64,000 nt of DNA from the NCBI RefSeq assembly GCF_001639745.1, contig NZ_LTAX01000018.1:1-64000 (forward strand), in the 5' to 3' direction. The first letter of the stretch is position 1, and every line of letters starts with the position of its first letter. Shown piece after piece: positions 22,981 to 32,289 of the stretch. The notes under the pieces were generated by a model, which did no database searches, was not told where the DNA came from, and saw only the letters and a list, made by a program, of their open reading frames with translations. Source of the stretch: Marinomonas gallaica (GTDB lineage: Bacteria; Pseudomonadota; Gammaproteobacteria; Pseudomonadales; Marinomonadaceae). Position numbers and translations under genes: made by a program.

Positions 22981-24696
22981 GTGGATAAGAAAAGCTTATC
23001 AGTTCTGGTAATCGAAGACGATCACGAAGATTTTATTCTCCTGCGTACCTATCTTGCGCGTGCTCATCGCTCTCACTTTGACTTGCATCACGTGGCAAGC
23101 TTTGCAGAGGCTGTGAAGACATTAGTCGAGCAGGAATTCGATGCCATATTGGCAGACTATTTTTTGGATGGTCATACGGCCATGGATTTGTTTAAACACG
23201 CTAAATTAATTGGTCTTGAGACGCCCATCATTGTGCTGACTGGAGGCGATGCTTCGGAGTTAGACGATGTACTGATGCAACTTGGGGCGTCGGATTTTAT
23301 TCCCAAAGATGAACTGACAACGGCACTTCTAGAGCGCAGTGTGCGGCACTCAATTGAGCGTAAGAAAGCCGAGCAGCAAATCTCAATGCTGATTAAACGC
23401 GACCCTTTGACCGGTCTAGGGAACCGCTTGATATTTGAAGAGCATGCGGAGCTGGCCATAGCACGTGCGCGGCGCAATAAAACCCGATTAGCCGTGGCGT
23501 TTCTTGATCTGGACCGTTTTAAAAACGTAAATGATACATTGGGTCATCATGTGGGCGATATGTTGCTGACATTAGTGGGTAAACGTATTCAAGAATCGAT
23601 TCGCGCCAGTGACTTTGTTGCGCGCATTGGCGGTGACGAATTTACCTTACTATTAGACAATGTGCAGGATGTCTCGAGCTTAAATAGAATTGCTAATAAA
23701 GTGCTGGCGGAAGTTTCTCGTTATGCGGTACTCGACTGTAAGCATCTAGAAGTCTCGGCCAGTATGGGCATTGCGCTGTACCCAGACCAAGGTGAGACAG
23801 TCTCTGAGCTCATGCGAAAAGCTGATATGGCATTGTATGAGTGTAAAAAACTTGAAAGCAATCAACATCATATGGTGTTTAGTGACAGCTTGCAGGCTCG
23901 TTTGCACAAGGAAACTCGCGTTGAAAATGGCCTACAGCGAGCCTTAGCCAATAACGAATTTGAATTGCAGTACCAGCCTATTGTGTCACTCGATAGTCAC
24001 CAAATTCATGGTGTAGAAGCGCTGATTCGTTGGCGATTGCCCGATGGTAATTTACTGATGCCAGGGGAGTTTATCGATGAAGCAAATCGTGTTGGGCTGA
24101 TTGGTGCATTAGGCGAATGGGTATTAGAAACCGCGTGTCAGCAGCTAAGATGCTGGCTGGATGAAGGCTTTGTTATAAGCATGTCGGTCAATATATCGCC
24201 ACGCCATTTGCGTCAGGCTGGTTTTGAAGAAATGGTTCAGAAAATGGTAAAAACCTACCGACTTCCAGCAGGGAGCTTGATGCTAGAGCTAACAGAAGAG
24301 GTGTTTGTCGACAGCGGCCTTACGAGTCTTTATGTATTGAATGAAATTCGCAAAGTAGGGGTGGGCATCGCAATTGATGACTTTGGCACTGGCTATTCCT
24401 CCATGCGTTATTTAAAAACTTTGCCGATAGATCGTATCAAGATCGACCGTTGTTTTGTGTCCGGTAGCGGCAGTGAAGACTTGTCTGATCCCATGATCAC
24501 TCAAGCCATTGTGTTTTTAGCGGAAGGCCTAGGGTTCGATTTGGTTGCAGAAGGAGTTGAAACCGAGCAGCAGTCATTGGCCTTAGCCAGCCAAGGTTGT
24601 CACAAAGGGCAAGGGTATTTGTTTGCCAAAGCCCAACCAAGCGATGTCGTAACAAGGTTATTGCGTGATCAGCCCTTAATGGCGCGGGAGCCATAG
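22981..24696 (+). CDS. REC-GGDEF-EAL c-di-GMP signalling protein
   Basis: A 571-residue protein with three domains. The receiver (about 1-125) has VIEDDHED and an aspartate in AILADYFLDG. The GGDEF domain (about 140-300) has an intact RIGGDEF and an upstream RASD that fits the RxxD inhibitory site. The EAL domain (about 315-560) has GVEALIRWR and DDFGTGYSS. Both synthesis and breakdown of c-di-GMP look possible. The start is GTG at 22981, directly after agaaggagaaatc; the longer frame from 22939 would overlap the receiver gene with no family match. Its 3' end overlaps the convergent histidine kinase gene by 21 bases. Confidence 0.9.
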   Translation: MDKKSLSVLVIEDDHEDFILLRTYLARAHRSHFDLHHVASFAEAVKTLVEQEFDAILADYFLDGHTAMDLFKHAKLIGLETPIIVLTGGDASELDDVLMQLGASDFIPKDELTTALLERSVRHSIERKKAEQQISMLIKRDPLTGLGNRLIFEEHAELAIARARRNKTRLAVAFLDLDRFKNVNDTLGHHVGDMLLTLVGKRIQESIRASDFVARIGGDEFTLLLDNVQDVSSLNRIANKVLAEVSRYAVLDCKHLEVSASMGIALYPDQGETVSELMRKADMALYECKKLESNQHHMVFSDSLQARLHKETRVENGLQRALANNEFELQYQPIVSLDSHQIHGVEALIRWRLPDGNLLMPGEFIDEANRVGLIGALGEWVLETACQQLRCWLDEGFVISMSVNISPRHLRQAGFEEMVQKMVKTYRLPAGSLMLELTEEVFVDSGLTSLYVLNEIRKVGVGIAIDDFGTGYSSMRYLKTLPIDRIKIDRCFVSGSGSEDLSDPMITQAIVFLAEGLGFDLVAEGVETEQQSLALASQGCHKGQGYLFAKAQPSDVVTRLLRDQPLMAREP

Positions 24697-26130
24697 ACGT
24701 ACTTCTAAACCACCCTGTTCACGGTTTTGCAGGGAGACCTCACCACCGTGGGCGCGGGCAATGTTACGTGCAATGCTTAAGCCAAGACCAACACTGCCAG
24801 TGCGTCCGCCTTGAGAGCTTGATAGCTGAGTGTAAGGTTGGAACACATGGTCCAGCTTCGTATCAGGAATCCCTGGGCCTTGATCGCAAATACGGATACA
24901 CAGTTCATCCACCCCGTCTTCTATGTGGATTTCAGCATGATGACCGTAGTACAACGCGTTGTCGATCAGGTTTCCTAAGCAGCGGCGAATAGCCAAAGGC
25001 TTGCCGATGTAGGGGGTCTGTAAGGTGCCAATAATGGTCATCGCTTGCGTCATTTGGTTGGCGCTGTGTTGGATGTCTTTAAGATAGCGCATGATGTCGA
25101 TTTCGACGCGGTTTTCGTGAATATCAGTTTCTTTTACACTCTGAATCGCCCCTTTTACCAACAAATCAAGATCTTCAAGGTCGCGCACCATGGCTTCGCG
25201 AGTATCCTCGTCGTCTAACATTTCAGCGCGTAAACGAAGCCGTGTAATGGGGGTTTTCAGGTCATGTGAAATGGCGGCAAATAGCTTCTCTCGATCATTC
25301 AGGTAACGCTGAATCCTTGCCTGCATGTCGTTAAAAGCATGGGCCGTATGCTTTACTTCCAGTGCACCGACTTCTCGTAATGGTTTAAAGTCACCTTGAC
25401 CGAAACGTTCCGCCGCTCTGGCCAGTACTGCCAGTGGTCGTGTCGTGCGGCGCAGAATGAGTAGGGTGAGCAGCAGTACTGTGGTCACGGACACGATTAA
25501 TGAGAAGACCCGGTCACGGCTTAGAGGTGACGTCGTTTCTTCAAGAAAATAGGGATCTGGCATAAGGCTGGCCAAATACAACCAATCTGAGTCGTTGATT
25601 GGGATTTGAATCACGATAATGGGCGGTGTGAGCGGTTTGACGAGTAAACTGTGGTGTCCCCAGCGTTCCGGCAAATCAACCAATCGCGTGTGATTGTTGA
25701 TAACGTGTAAGTCTTCGGGGCTAGAGAAGGCAATCTTGGCATTGTTGATGCCGAGCTGTTTGCTCAGCGTGCTTTGAACTTCGGCTTTGACAATGTCTTT
25801 AAGGGGCGAGTCTTCAATAGGGTTGATTAAAATCTCTTCTCGGTTCAAGGTCACAAAAAACCGTGTTCCGCCCATATCTTGCAGTTGATCAATGACAATA
25901 TGGCGGTAATTCTGCGGTAATGACGTGAAATAACTGACAGTCGCGGCGATTCGAAACGCCATGTGCTTGGACACTTCACGAACGTTTTCACGGGTATCAG
26001 CTTCGACTTGATGCAACCAAATGCTTGAGCCGATCAGCTGTACGGCCGCGACACCAACGGTCATGATGATAACGATTTGGCCTGTTAAAGATTGGAACCA
26101 ACGTTTAACTCGATGCAGAGTGGTCATCAT
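24676..26130 (-). CDS. Membrane sensor histidine kinase, partner of the OmpR-type regulator
   Basis: A 484-residue EnvZ-like kinase: a first membrane helix (about 18-40), a periplasmic domain of about 160 residues, a second helix (about 210-230), HAMP, then an intact core with AAISHDLKTPITRLRLR, N-box CLGNLIDNALYYG, DQGPGIPD and GSVGLGLSIARNIA. The start is ATG at 26130 or 26127, within the last codons of the response-regulator gene (23-26 bases overlap), so the pair is coupled. With the glucose-type transporter and sugar genes on both sides, it may be the counterpart of the Pseudomonas GtrS-GltR glucose-sensing pair, but that is inference from location. Confidence 0.88.
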   Translation of the reverse strand: MMTTLHRVKRWFQSLTGQIVIIMTVGVAAVQLIGSSIWLHQVEADTRENVREVSKHMAFRIAATVSYFTSLPQNYRHIVIDQLQDMGGTRFFVTLNREEILINPIEDSPLKDIVKAEVQSTLSKQLGINNAKIAFSSPEDLHVINNHTRLVDLPERWGHHSLLVKPLTPPIIVIQIPINDSDWLYLASLMPDPYFLEETTSPLSRDRVFSLIVSVTTVLLLTLLILRRTTRPLAVLARAAERFGQGDFKPLREVGALEVKHTAHAFNDMQARIQRYLNDREKLFAAISHDLKTPITRLRLRAEMLDDEDTREAMVRDLEDLDLLVKGAIQSVKETDIHENRVEIDIMRYLKDIQHSANQMTQAMTIIGTLQTPYIGKPLAIRRCLGNLIDNALYYGHHAEIHIEDGVDELCIRICDQGPGIPDTKLDHVFQPYTQLSSSQGGRTGSVGLGLSIARNIARAHGGEVSLQNREQGGLEVRLWLPRH

Positions 26131-26866
26131 CAGTCGCTGTGATGTGTGCAGTGAGGATGTAGCCTTGTCCACGTACCGTTTTGATCAATTGTGGTTGGCG
26201 TGCGTCTTCTCTTAAGCGTTGGCGCAAACGGCTGACGTGCACATCGATAAACCGATCCAGAGGGGTGGTATCACGGCCACGCGTGTTTTCCGCAATGTAG
26301 TCTCGTGTCAGCACTGTGCCTGGGTTGGTGACGAATAACATCAGTAAGTTGTAATCCGCACCACTTAACGATTCTTTAACGCCTCCAACGGAGAGCTCGC
26401 GAGTTAAAGTGTCCAACACAAATTGGGCAAAGCGATAAAAACGGTGAGCATCCGGCACACTGTCTTCTACTGGTTCGGGCACATCATTGATGTGTTCCAT
26501 GCGACGGTGGATGGCTTTGATGCGAGCCAATAATTCGCGCGGATTGAACGGTTTAGCTAAGTAGTCATCCGCGCCAATTTCAAGGCCGATAATACGGTCC
26601 ATTTCATCGGAGTTAGCGGTCAACATGATGACAGGTACATTGGATTGAGTGCGCAAGGTTCGGCACACGGAAAAACCATCGGCACCGGGTAAGCGGACGT
26701 CAAGAATAACCAAATCTACATCATCTGTCGGGTTAAATGCAGCCAAAAAGGATTCGCCCGAATCGGCCGTTCGAACCTGATACTGATTCTTTTCTAGGTA
26801 CGATTTGAGCAAAGAACGAATCTCATCGTCGTCATCCACAACGTAGACGCATTTAGTTTTTGTCAT
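26105..26866 (-). CDS. OmpR-family response regulator
   Basis: A 253-residue regulator: receiver (about 1-120) with VVDDDDE, phospho-acceptor in VDLVILDVRLPG and LAKPFNP, then a winged-helix DNA-binding domain (about 140-235) with DVHVSRLRQRLRED and TVRGQGYIL. The ATG at 26866 (MTKTKCVYV) is chosen because the extra 48 residues of the longer frame do not resemble a receiver. It is divergent from the sugar-kinase gene 202 bases away and is a candidate regulator of that gene, the alpha-glucosidase and the gts operon. Confidence 0.9.
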   Translation of the reverse strand: MTKTKCVYVVDDDDEIRSLLKSYLEKNQYQVRTADSGESFLAAFNPTDDVDLVILDVRLPGADGFSVCRTLRTQSNVPVIMLTANSDEMDRIIGLEIGADDYLAKPFNPRELLARIKAIHRRMEHINDVPEPVEDSVPDAHRFYRFAQFVLDTLTRELSVGGVKESLSGADYNLLMLFVTNPGTVLTRDYIAENTRGRDTTPLDRFIDVHVSRLRQRLREDARQPQLIKTVRGQGYILTAHITATDDDHSASS

Positions 26867-27068
26867 ATAAGTATCATTGGATAATAAATAATCAGATAAG
26901 GAAAAGAGTCTAGCAAGAAACCGTTTGTTAACCAACGGCCTAGATAATAGAGTCAGTAATTGTCTGTGGCGGCTATAGTAACATGTATTCAGCCGCGACG
27001 TTTCAGACATATTCGCCAGTTGCTGTAAGGCACACGGCTTATATTAACAATAAGAGAGAGACAACACG

Positions 27069-28040
27069 ATGACGACGAAAGTAATGGCTTTTGGTGAAGC
27101 CTTAATCGACTTCCTTTCGAATGGCGATACGGCTTTAGATGGGCTTGAGTCATTTACCAAATACCCAGGTGGCGCACCCGCTAACGTGGCGGTGGCGGTT
27201 GCTCGTTTAGGGGGGAACAGCCATTTTGCCGGACAAGTGGGTGACGATGCTTTTGGACACTATTTAAAAGCATCATTGAATCGCTATGGTGTGAACACAA
27301 GTAGTATGCTGATGACCAAAGAAGCGAAGACCGCACTGGCGTTTGTGAGTCTCGATCAAACAGGCGAGCGTAGTTTTGAATTTTATCGCAATCCATCGGC
27401 CGACATGTTATTTCGTGGCGAAGACTTTAAAGCGGAATGGTTTGCTGACGAAGCGGGCGTTTTTCATACCTGTTCGAATACGTTAACCGAAGCGGACATT
27501 ACGACTGCTACTATGGCGGGCATTGAACTAGCCAAAGCCGCGAACTGGATTGTCAGTATTGATGTGAATCTGCGTATTAATTTATGGCCTGATCATCAAG
27601 TTGAAGTTCAGCGTGTGGTCGATTGGATGCGCCAAGGAGACGTTATTAAAGCCAGCTTGGAAGAGCTAGAAGTGTTGTCGAACGAGCCATTGGTATTGAT
27701 CAACGAGTTACTAAGCGACGGTGTGTCACTGTTTGTCTTAACCGATGGTGGCAATCCTGTACGTTACTTTGCAGGTGAGCAAGGTTCTGGAGAAGTGATT
27801 GCTCCTAAAGTGGATGTAAAAGATACCACGGCGGCAGGGGATGCGTTTGTCGGAGGCTTGCTGTATCAATTAGCAGAACGTGGCGGTGATCGTGCCTCGT
27901 TGCAAAGCTTTACACAGACCGAGCTAGAAGCGTGCATTCGATTTGCTGTGGCGTGTGGTGCAGAAGCCGTGACCAAAACCGGTGCCTATCCATCTTTGCC
28001 GTCGTTAGAACAAGCACAGCTTCAACTCGACACAATTTAA
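27069..28040 (+). CDS. scrK: PfkB-family sugar kinase, probable fructokinase
   Basis: A 323-residue ribokinase-fold kinase. N-terminal signature YPGGAPANVAVAVARLGG and C-terminal DTTAAGDAFVGGLLYQL with the catalytic Asp (D of GDAF). The overall sequence is typical of bacterial fructokinases acting on free fructose. It lies 51 bases before an alpha-glucosidase gene; together they could split sucrose-like or malto-oligosaccharides and phosphorylate the fructose released. Substrate is inferred. The ribosome-binding site is aagagagagac. Confidence 0.85.
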   Translation: MTTKVMAFGEALIDFLSNGDTALDGLESFTKYPGGAPANVAVAVARLGGNSHFAGQVGDDAFGHYLKASLNRYGVNTSSMLMTKEAKTALAFVSLDQTGERSFEFYRNPSADMLFRGEDFKAEWFADEAGVFHTCSNTLTEADITTATMAGIELAKAANWIVSIDVNLRINLWPDHQVEVQRVVDWMRQGDVIKASLEELEVLSNEPLVLINELLSDGVSLFVLTDGGNPVRYFAGEQGSGEVIAPKVDVKDTTAAGDAFVGGLLYQLAERGGDRASLQSFTQTELEACIRFAVACGAEAVTKTGAYPSLPSLEQAQLQLDTI

Positions 28041-28091
28041 CCGCAGATCGCACGTAGGGTGCGCTGGTGAATCAAATACAGGAGTAGGGTG

Positions 28092-29705
28092 ATGGCGTTG
28101 AACTGGTGGCAGGGGGGAATCATTTATCAAATTTACCCACGTAGCTTTATGGATGCCAATGGCGATGGTATTGGCGACTTAAAGGGCATTACAGGCAAGC
28201 TGGATTACGTGGCTTCTTTGGGAGTGAATGCCATTTGGCTATCTCCCATTTTTACTTCTCCGATGAAAGATTTCGGCTACGATGTCAGTGATTATCGTGA
28301 CATTGACCCTATGTTTGGTTCGCTAGCGGATTTCCAGCGCTTAATTGAGCGAGCCCATGAGCTCGGCTTGAAAGTGATGATCGACCAGGTGATCAGTCAT
28401 TCTTCGGATCAACACCCTTGGTTTGAAGAAAGCCGTCAAGATCGTACTAACCCGAAGGCGGATTGGTACGTTTGGGCAGATCCAAAACCCGATGGCACGC
28501 CGCCCAATAATTGGTTGGCAATCTTCGGTGGCAGTGCTTGGAAGTGGGACAGTCGCCGTTTACAGTATTATTTGCACAACTTTTTAGAGTCTCAACCGGA
28601 TTTTAATTTCCATCATCCTGAGGTGCGTAACGTTCATTTGGACAGCATGCGTTTTTGGTTAGAAATGGGAGTGGATGGCTTTCGCTTGGATACGGTGAAC
28701 TTTTATTTTCACAGCCAAGGGTTAGAAGACAATCCGCCAGTGCCGCCGGGCGAACCGAAAACCAAAGGCGCGCCAGAGGACAATCCCTATACCTATCAGC
28801 GTCATGTGTATGACCTAAGCCGCCCAGAAAACCTGATATTTTTACAAGAGCTACGGGCCTTGATGGATGAATTTCCAGGCACTACTACGGTGGGTGAAAT
28901 CGGCGATGATTTCCCGCTTAAACGGATGGCGCAATACACGGACGGTGGTGACAAGCTGCATATGGCGTATACCTTTGAGTTACTCAATAAACCTCGTTCT
29001 CCAGAATTTCTGCGCGATGTTATTCGTACCACTAATGACAGTGTGCGTGATGGCTGGCCGTGCTGGGCGGTGTCAAACCATGACGTGGTGCGCATGCGGA
29101 CGCGTTGGGGCGCTGATGAAGATCCGATTCAGTATCCATTGGTGATTTTAGCGCTAACGCTGTCTTTGCGTGGCAGTGTCTGTTTGTACCAAGGAGAAGA
29201 GCTCGGTCTGCCGGAAGCGGGTGTGCCGTTTGAGCGTATTCAAGATCCTTATGGTATTCCGCTGTGGCCAGTGTTTAAAGGCCGTGATGGCTGCCGAACA
29301 CCGATGGTGTGGGAGGAGGCTTCACATGGTGGTTTCTCGACCACTGAACCGTGGTTACCAGTAGATGCTCGGCACTTGCCATTGAGTGTGGCCACTCAAG
29401 AAACCAACCCAGACTCGTTTTTGCATCAGGTTCGTCAATTGATTCACTGGCGACAGTCGCAGCCTGCGTTGGTGCGTGGTGAATTAACGTTTGTCGACGT
29501 TGGCAATGAGGACTTATTGGCGTTTACGCGGTGTTATGAAGAGGACACGGTGTTGGTTGTCATCAACGTCACAGGGCAATCTCAGCAAGCGACACTCACA
29601 GAAACGGTCGGTGAAGTGTTAACAGGGCATGGTTTTGAAAGTCAAATGTTGGGGCAAACACTGACGCTGCCAGCGTATCAAGCTTATTACGCGACTCTTG
29701 CGTAA
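28092..29705 (+). CDS. GH13 alpha-glucosidase
   Basis: A 537-residue (beta/alpha)8 glycoside hydrolase. Catalytic residues by position: nucleophile D200 in DGFRLDTVN, acid/base E269 in TVGEIGDD and transition-state stabilizer D331 in VSNHDVVR. It begins WWQGGIIYQIYPRSF and resembles the marine/halophile exo-acting alpha-glucosidases (GH13 subfamily 23) that act on maltose, sucrose and short oligosaccharides. No signal peptide, so it is cytoplasmic. The ATG at 28092 follows aggagtaggg. It probably hydrolyses oligosaccharides taken up by a transporter elsewhere or the gts system. Convergent with the exonuclease gene, 13 bases away. Confidence 0.9.
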   Translation: MALNWWQGGIIYQIYPRSFMDANGDGIGDLKGITGKLDYVASLGVNAIWLSPIFTSPMKDFGYDVSDYRDIDPMFGSLADFQRLIERAHELGLKVMIDQVISHSSDQHPWFEESRQDRTNPKADWYVWADPKPDGTPPNNWLAIFGGSAWKWDSRRLQYYLHNFLESQPDFNFHHPEVRNVHLDSMRFWLEMGVDGFRLDTVNFYFHSQGLEDNPPVPPGEPKTKGAPEDNPYTYQRHVYDLSRPENLIFLQELRALMDEFPGTTTVGEIGDDFPLKRMAQYTDGGDKLHMAYTFELLNKPRSPEFLRDVIRTTNDSVRDGWPCWAVSNHDVVRMRTRWGADEDPIQYPLVILALTLSLRGSVCLYQGEELGLPEAGVPFERIQDPYGIPLWPVFKGRDGCRTPMVWEEASHGGFSTTEPWLPVDARHLPLSVATQETNPDSFLHQVRQLIHWRQSQPALVRGELTFVDVGNEDLLAFTRCYEEDTVLVVINVTGQSQQATLTETVGEVLTGHGFESQMLGQTLTLPAYQAYYATLA

Positions 29706-29718
29706 TAAGCTTAACTGA

Positions 29719-30414
29719 TTAGACGTCGTATTCTGAGGTAAGGTGCTCTTTGTTTAAGTGATGAGACACTTGAGCTTGGAGCAACTCGGCACAGGACACA
29801 GCATCCATCAAGGCTTGATGAGCGCGATAACGTGGTAGGTTATAGCGCTGACGACAAGCATCTAAACGCAGTGATGGCTGTCGTCCAAAGCGCTGCCACC
29901 AAGGCTTATGAATCGCATTGGCTTCAATGGCCATGGTATCGAGCATCGGAAACAGCAGTGGTTCACCATAATGTTTCATGGCCGCTTCGTATAGAAACGG
30001 TCGTTCTATGGCCGCACAATGAATCACGACAATCTTACCGGCTATGGCATCCAATACTTCGTCCAAGAAGCTTGATAAACGTGGCGCATCTTGGATTTCC
30101 GAATGGGTAATCTCATGAATCGCAACCGATTCGTGAGTCAGTGGGCCATGGGGTTTTGCTAACCAGTAACATGCACTGTTTAGGCGAATGCCCTCAAGGT
30201 TAAAGTCCACCAGCCCAATGCTGACAATGTCGTCTTTATTAGGGTCCAATCCCGTTGTTTCGATATCAAGAGACACCAAGGGTGTCTCCTCTAATGGCTT
30301 ATCTAAACCTGGCACGCCCGCGCCATAAAAACGCTTTAAAGCAGGAGATTGGCACTCCTCTGCTAATTTTGCGAACGCTTCTTGCCAGTTGTCCGGTAGC
30401 TGTTTCGGGTTCAT
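29719..30414 (-). CDS. DnaQ-like 3'-5' exonuclease
   Basis: A 231-residue DEDD exonuclease of the DNA polymerase III epsilon type: Exo I SLDIETTGLD, Exo II HCAAIERPFL and Exo III YRAHQALMDAVSCAEL. The first 40 residues are an extra N-terminal segment. It is nine bases downstream of the CBS/DUF294 gene and is surely cotranscribed; this pairing is common in gammaproteobacteria but its role is not established. It is not the replicative dnaQ, which sits beside rnhA in relatives. Confidence 0.88.
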   Translation of the reverse strand: MNPKQLPDNWQEAFAKLAEECQSPALKRFYGAGVPGLDKPLEETPLVSLDIETTGLDPNKDDIVSIGLVDFNLEGIRLNSACYWLAKPHGPLTHESVAIHEITHSEIQDAPRLSSFLDEVLDAIAGKIVVIHCAAIERPFLYEAAMKHYGEPLLFPMLDTMAIEANAIHKPWWQRFGRQPSLRLDACRQRYNLPRYRAHQALMDAVSCAELLQAQVSHHLNKEHLTSEYDV

Positions 30415-30423
30415 TGGCAGTGC

Positions 30424-32277
30424 TTAGCCTTTTCCAGGGTAACGGTATTTTAAGAACTCTTGCTGACGTGAAACGATGTTGAATGCATCACGTAAATGAC
30501 GGCGCTCAAATTCGGATAAGGTTTCTGGGTCAACGTTGTTATTAGGGAACTCATCTTCTTCGATTTGGTTCTTCTGGTTTTTGATACGTACCATGCCGAT
30601 CATTTCCAGCGCAAGAATCAAATCGCGAGCTCGACCATCCGGCATAATGCCGGCTTCCTCAATATCTTCTAAACGCTCAAAAGTGTTCAGTTTATTCGAG
30701 CCTAATGCCAACGCATGCACGCGTACCAAATCTGCAATCGGTGCAATACCGCGAGATTTTAAGTTAAAAGTACGTGACTGTTTCCCCTCGCCATCCAGTA
30801 CAAACTGTCGGAAGAACCCCAATGGCGGTGTACGCTGGTTTGCATTACGCGCCAGCGCAGATAAGAAACCTTTATTTTCTTTGGCTAACTCACGGATATA
30901 GCTGTTTAGCTGACGAGCAAGGGTCTTATCTCCGTAGATGCCGCGTAGATCGAAGAAGATCGACACATGAAGCAAGGCTTCGGCTTTCGGTTTTTCGATC
31001 CACTCCGCAAAGGTTTTCTTCCACTCAGATAAGGGGATGCGCCAGCGTGGATTCATCGCCATGATGTCCCCTGTACAAAGAGGGTAACCACAGCGGTCTA
31101 GATTTTTACAGACGTAATCGCTCAGCTCGCGGAAATAGTCACCATGCAATGCTTTGTCATAACGGTCGTGCAAAATCAGCGCATTATCTTGGTCAGTACT
31201 GATGGTTTGTTCTTCCCGTGCCTGAGACCCAAGCGCTAGGAAACAGTAAGGAATAGGCGGCGGCCCTAATTCACGTTCGGCAAGCTGCAACAATCGCTTC
31301 ACAAAGGCTACGCCAATGTGCGACATCGCATTGCCAATCATTTGTGTGTTGGCATCGGCGTTGACCAGCTGCGTAAAAATGTGGTCCATTTTCTGGCTAA
31401 TGGCAACTAATCCGTCGACATCTTCTTGTTTGAAAATATCGCTGATGACATAGACCGAACCGTGGCTTTCACGTTGCACCAAATCGCCAGTGCTGATTAC
31501 GCCGAAAGGACGACCGTTTTTTACCACCGGTAAATGGTGAATATTGGTCGCCATCATTTTTAGCACCGCTTCGGAGGCAAAGTCACCCGCGTCGACCGTC
31601 ACTGGGTTTTGCGTCATGATCATATCGACACGCACATCCAGCGGTAAACCTTTTGCTACAACACGATTACGTAAGTCGCGGTCGGTTAAAATACCGACCA
31701 GACTGTTATTTTCGGTAATCAACAAAGAAGAAACACGCTCGTTCGACATGATATTGGCCGCCGTTTTGATGTCAACATCATGGTTGGCCGTAATCGGTGG
31801 GCGACGAAGAAGCGAATGCACGGGACAGGTCATCAACGATAAATCGGATGATTGGTTGTCCATAGCTGTCTTCAAACGGACTTCACGAGAAAGCTCAAAG
31901 AAGTCGGAGAAAGAGTCGAACTCGCTGTAAAACTGAATAAACCAGCGAGCAGGGATACGGTAAAGTAACGAATCTTCTAACGCCATCATGGTATGTGATG
32001 AACGCCCCCCACGTAGCAAGGAGGACGAGCCAAACACATCGCCTTCATGCATACGACGTAGTAGCTTGCCGTTCTTGTTCTTAGCTTCAATCGCACCTGA
32101 ACGAATAAAGAAAAGTGTTTGGTTACGTGCTTCAGGCGCAATCGCCCATTCGCCCGCCCGCAGGTAGGTGATTTCAATGTCTTTCACCATGTCCTGCAAA
32201 ATCGGCTCATCTTTTAAATCAATAAAAGGGGCGTATTCACACAGTGTATCCAATATTTCCGAGAGTTCGACGTCCAT
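30424..32277 (-). CDS. cNMP-binding / CBS / DUF294 nucleotidyltransferase-like protein
   Basis: A 617-residue cytoplasmic protein. Domains in order: cyclic-nucleotide-binding fold (about 10-130, with MHEGDVFGSSSLLRGGRSSH), two CBS repeats (about 150-275, with LLITENNSLVGILTDRDLR), then the DUF294 nucleotidyltransferase-like domain (about 300-440, LALGSQAREEQTISTDQDNA) and its C-terminal helical domain. The GSQARxExT...DQDNA segment matches the GlnD-like nucleotidyltransferase active site. It probably responds to a nucleotide ligand, with an unknown target. Followed by the exonuclease gene. Confidence 0.9.
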   Translation of the reverse strand: MDVELSEILDTLCEYAPFIDLKDEPILQDMVKDIEITYLRAGEWAIAPEARNQTLFFIRSGAIEAKNKNGKLLRRMHEGDVFGSSSLLRGGRSSHTMMALEDSLLYRIPARWFIQFYSEFDSFSDFFELSREVRLKTAMDNQSSDLSLMTCPVHSLLRRPPITANHDVDIKTAANIMSNERVSSLLITENNSLVGILTDRDLRNRVVAKGLPLDVRVDMIMTQNPVTVDAGDFASEAVLKMMATNIHHLPVVKNGRPFGVISTGDLVQRESHGSVYVISDIFKQEDVDGLVAISQKMDHIFTQLVNADANTQMIGNAMSHIGVAFVKRLLQLAERELGPPPIPYCFLALGSQAREEQTISTDQDNALILHDRYDKALHGDYFRELSDYVCKNLDRCGYPLCTGDIMAMNPRWRIPLSEWKKTFAEWIEKPKAEALLHVSIFFDLRGIYGDKTLARQLNSYIRELAKENKGFLSALARNANQRTPPLGFFRQFVLDGEGKQSRTFNLKSRGIAPIADLVRVHALALGSNKLNTFERLEDIEEAGIMPDGRARDLILALEMIGMVRIKNQKNQIEEDEFPNNNVDPETLSEFERRHLRDAFNIVSRQQEFLKYRYPGKG

Positions 32278-32289
32278 AAATGTCCTCGC

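Noticed and set aside
30536..30901. A 121-residue frame opposite the CBS/DUF294 gene
   Set aside because: It is the antisense of a well-conserved gene, with serine-rich composition typical of reverse-strand shadows.
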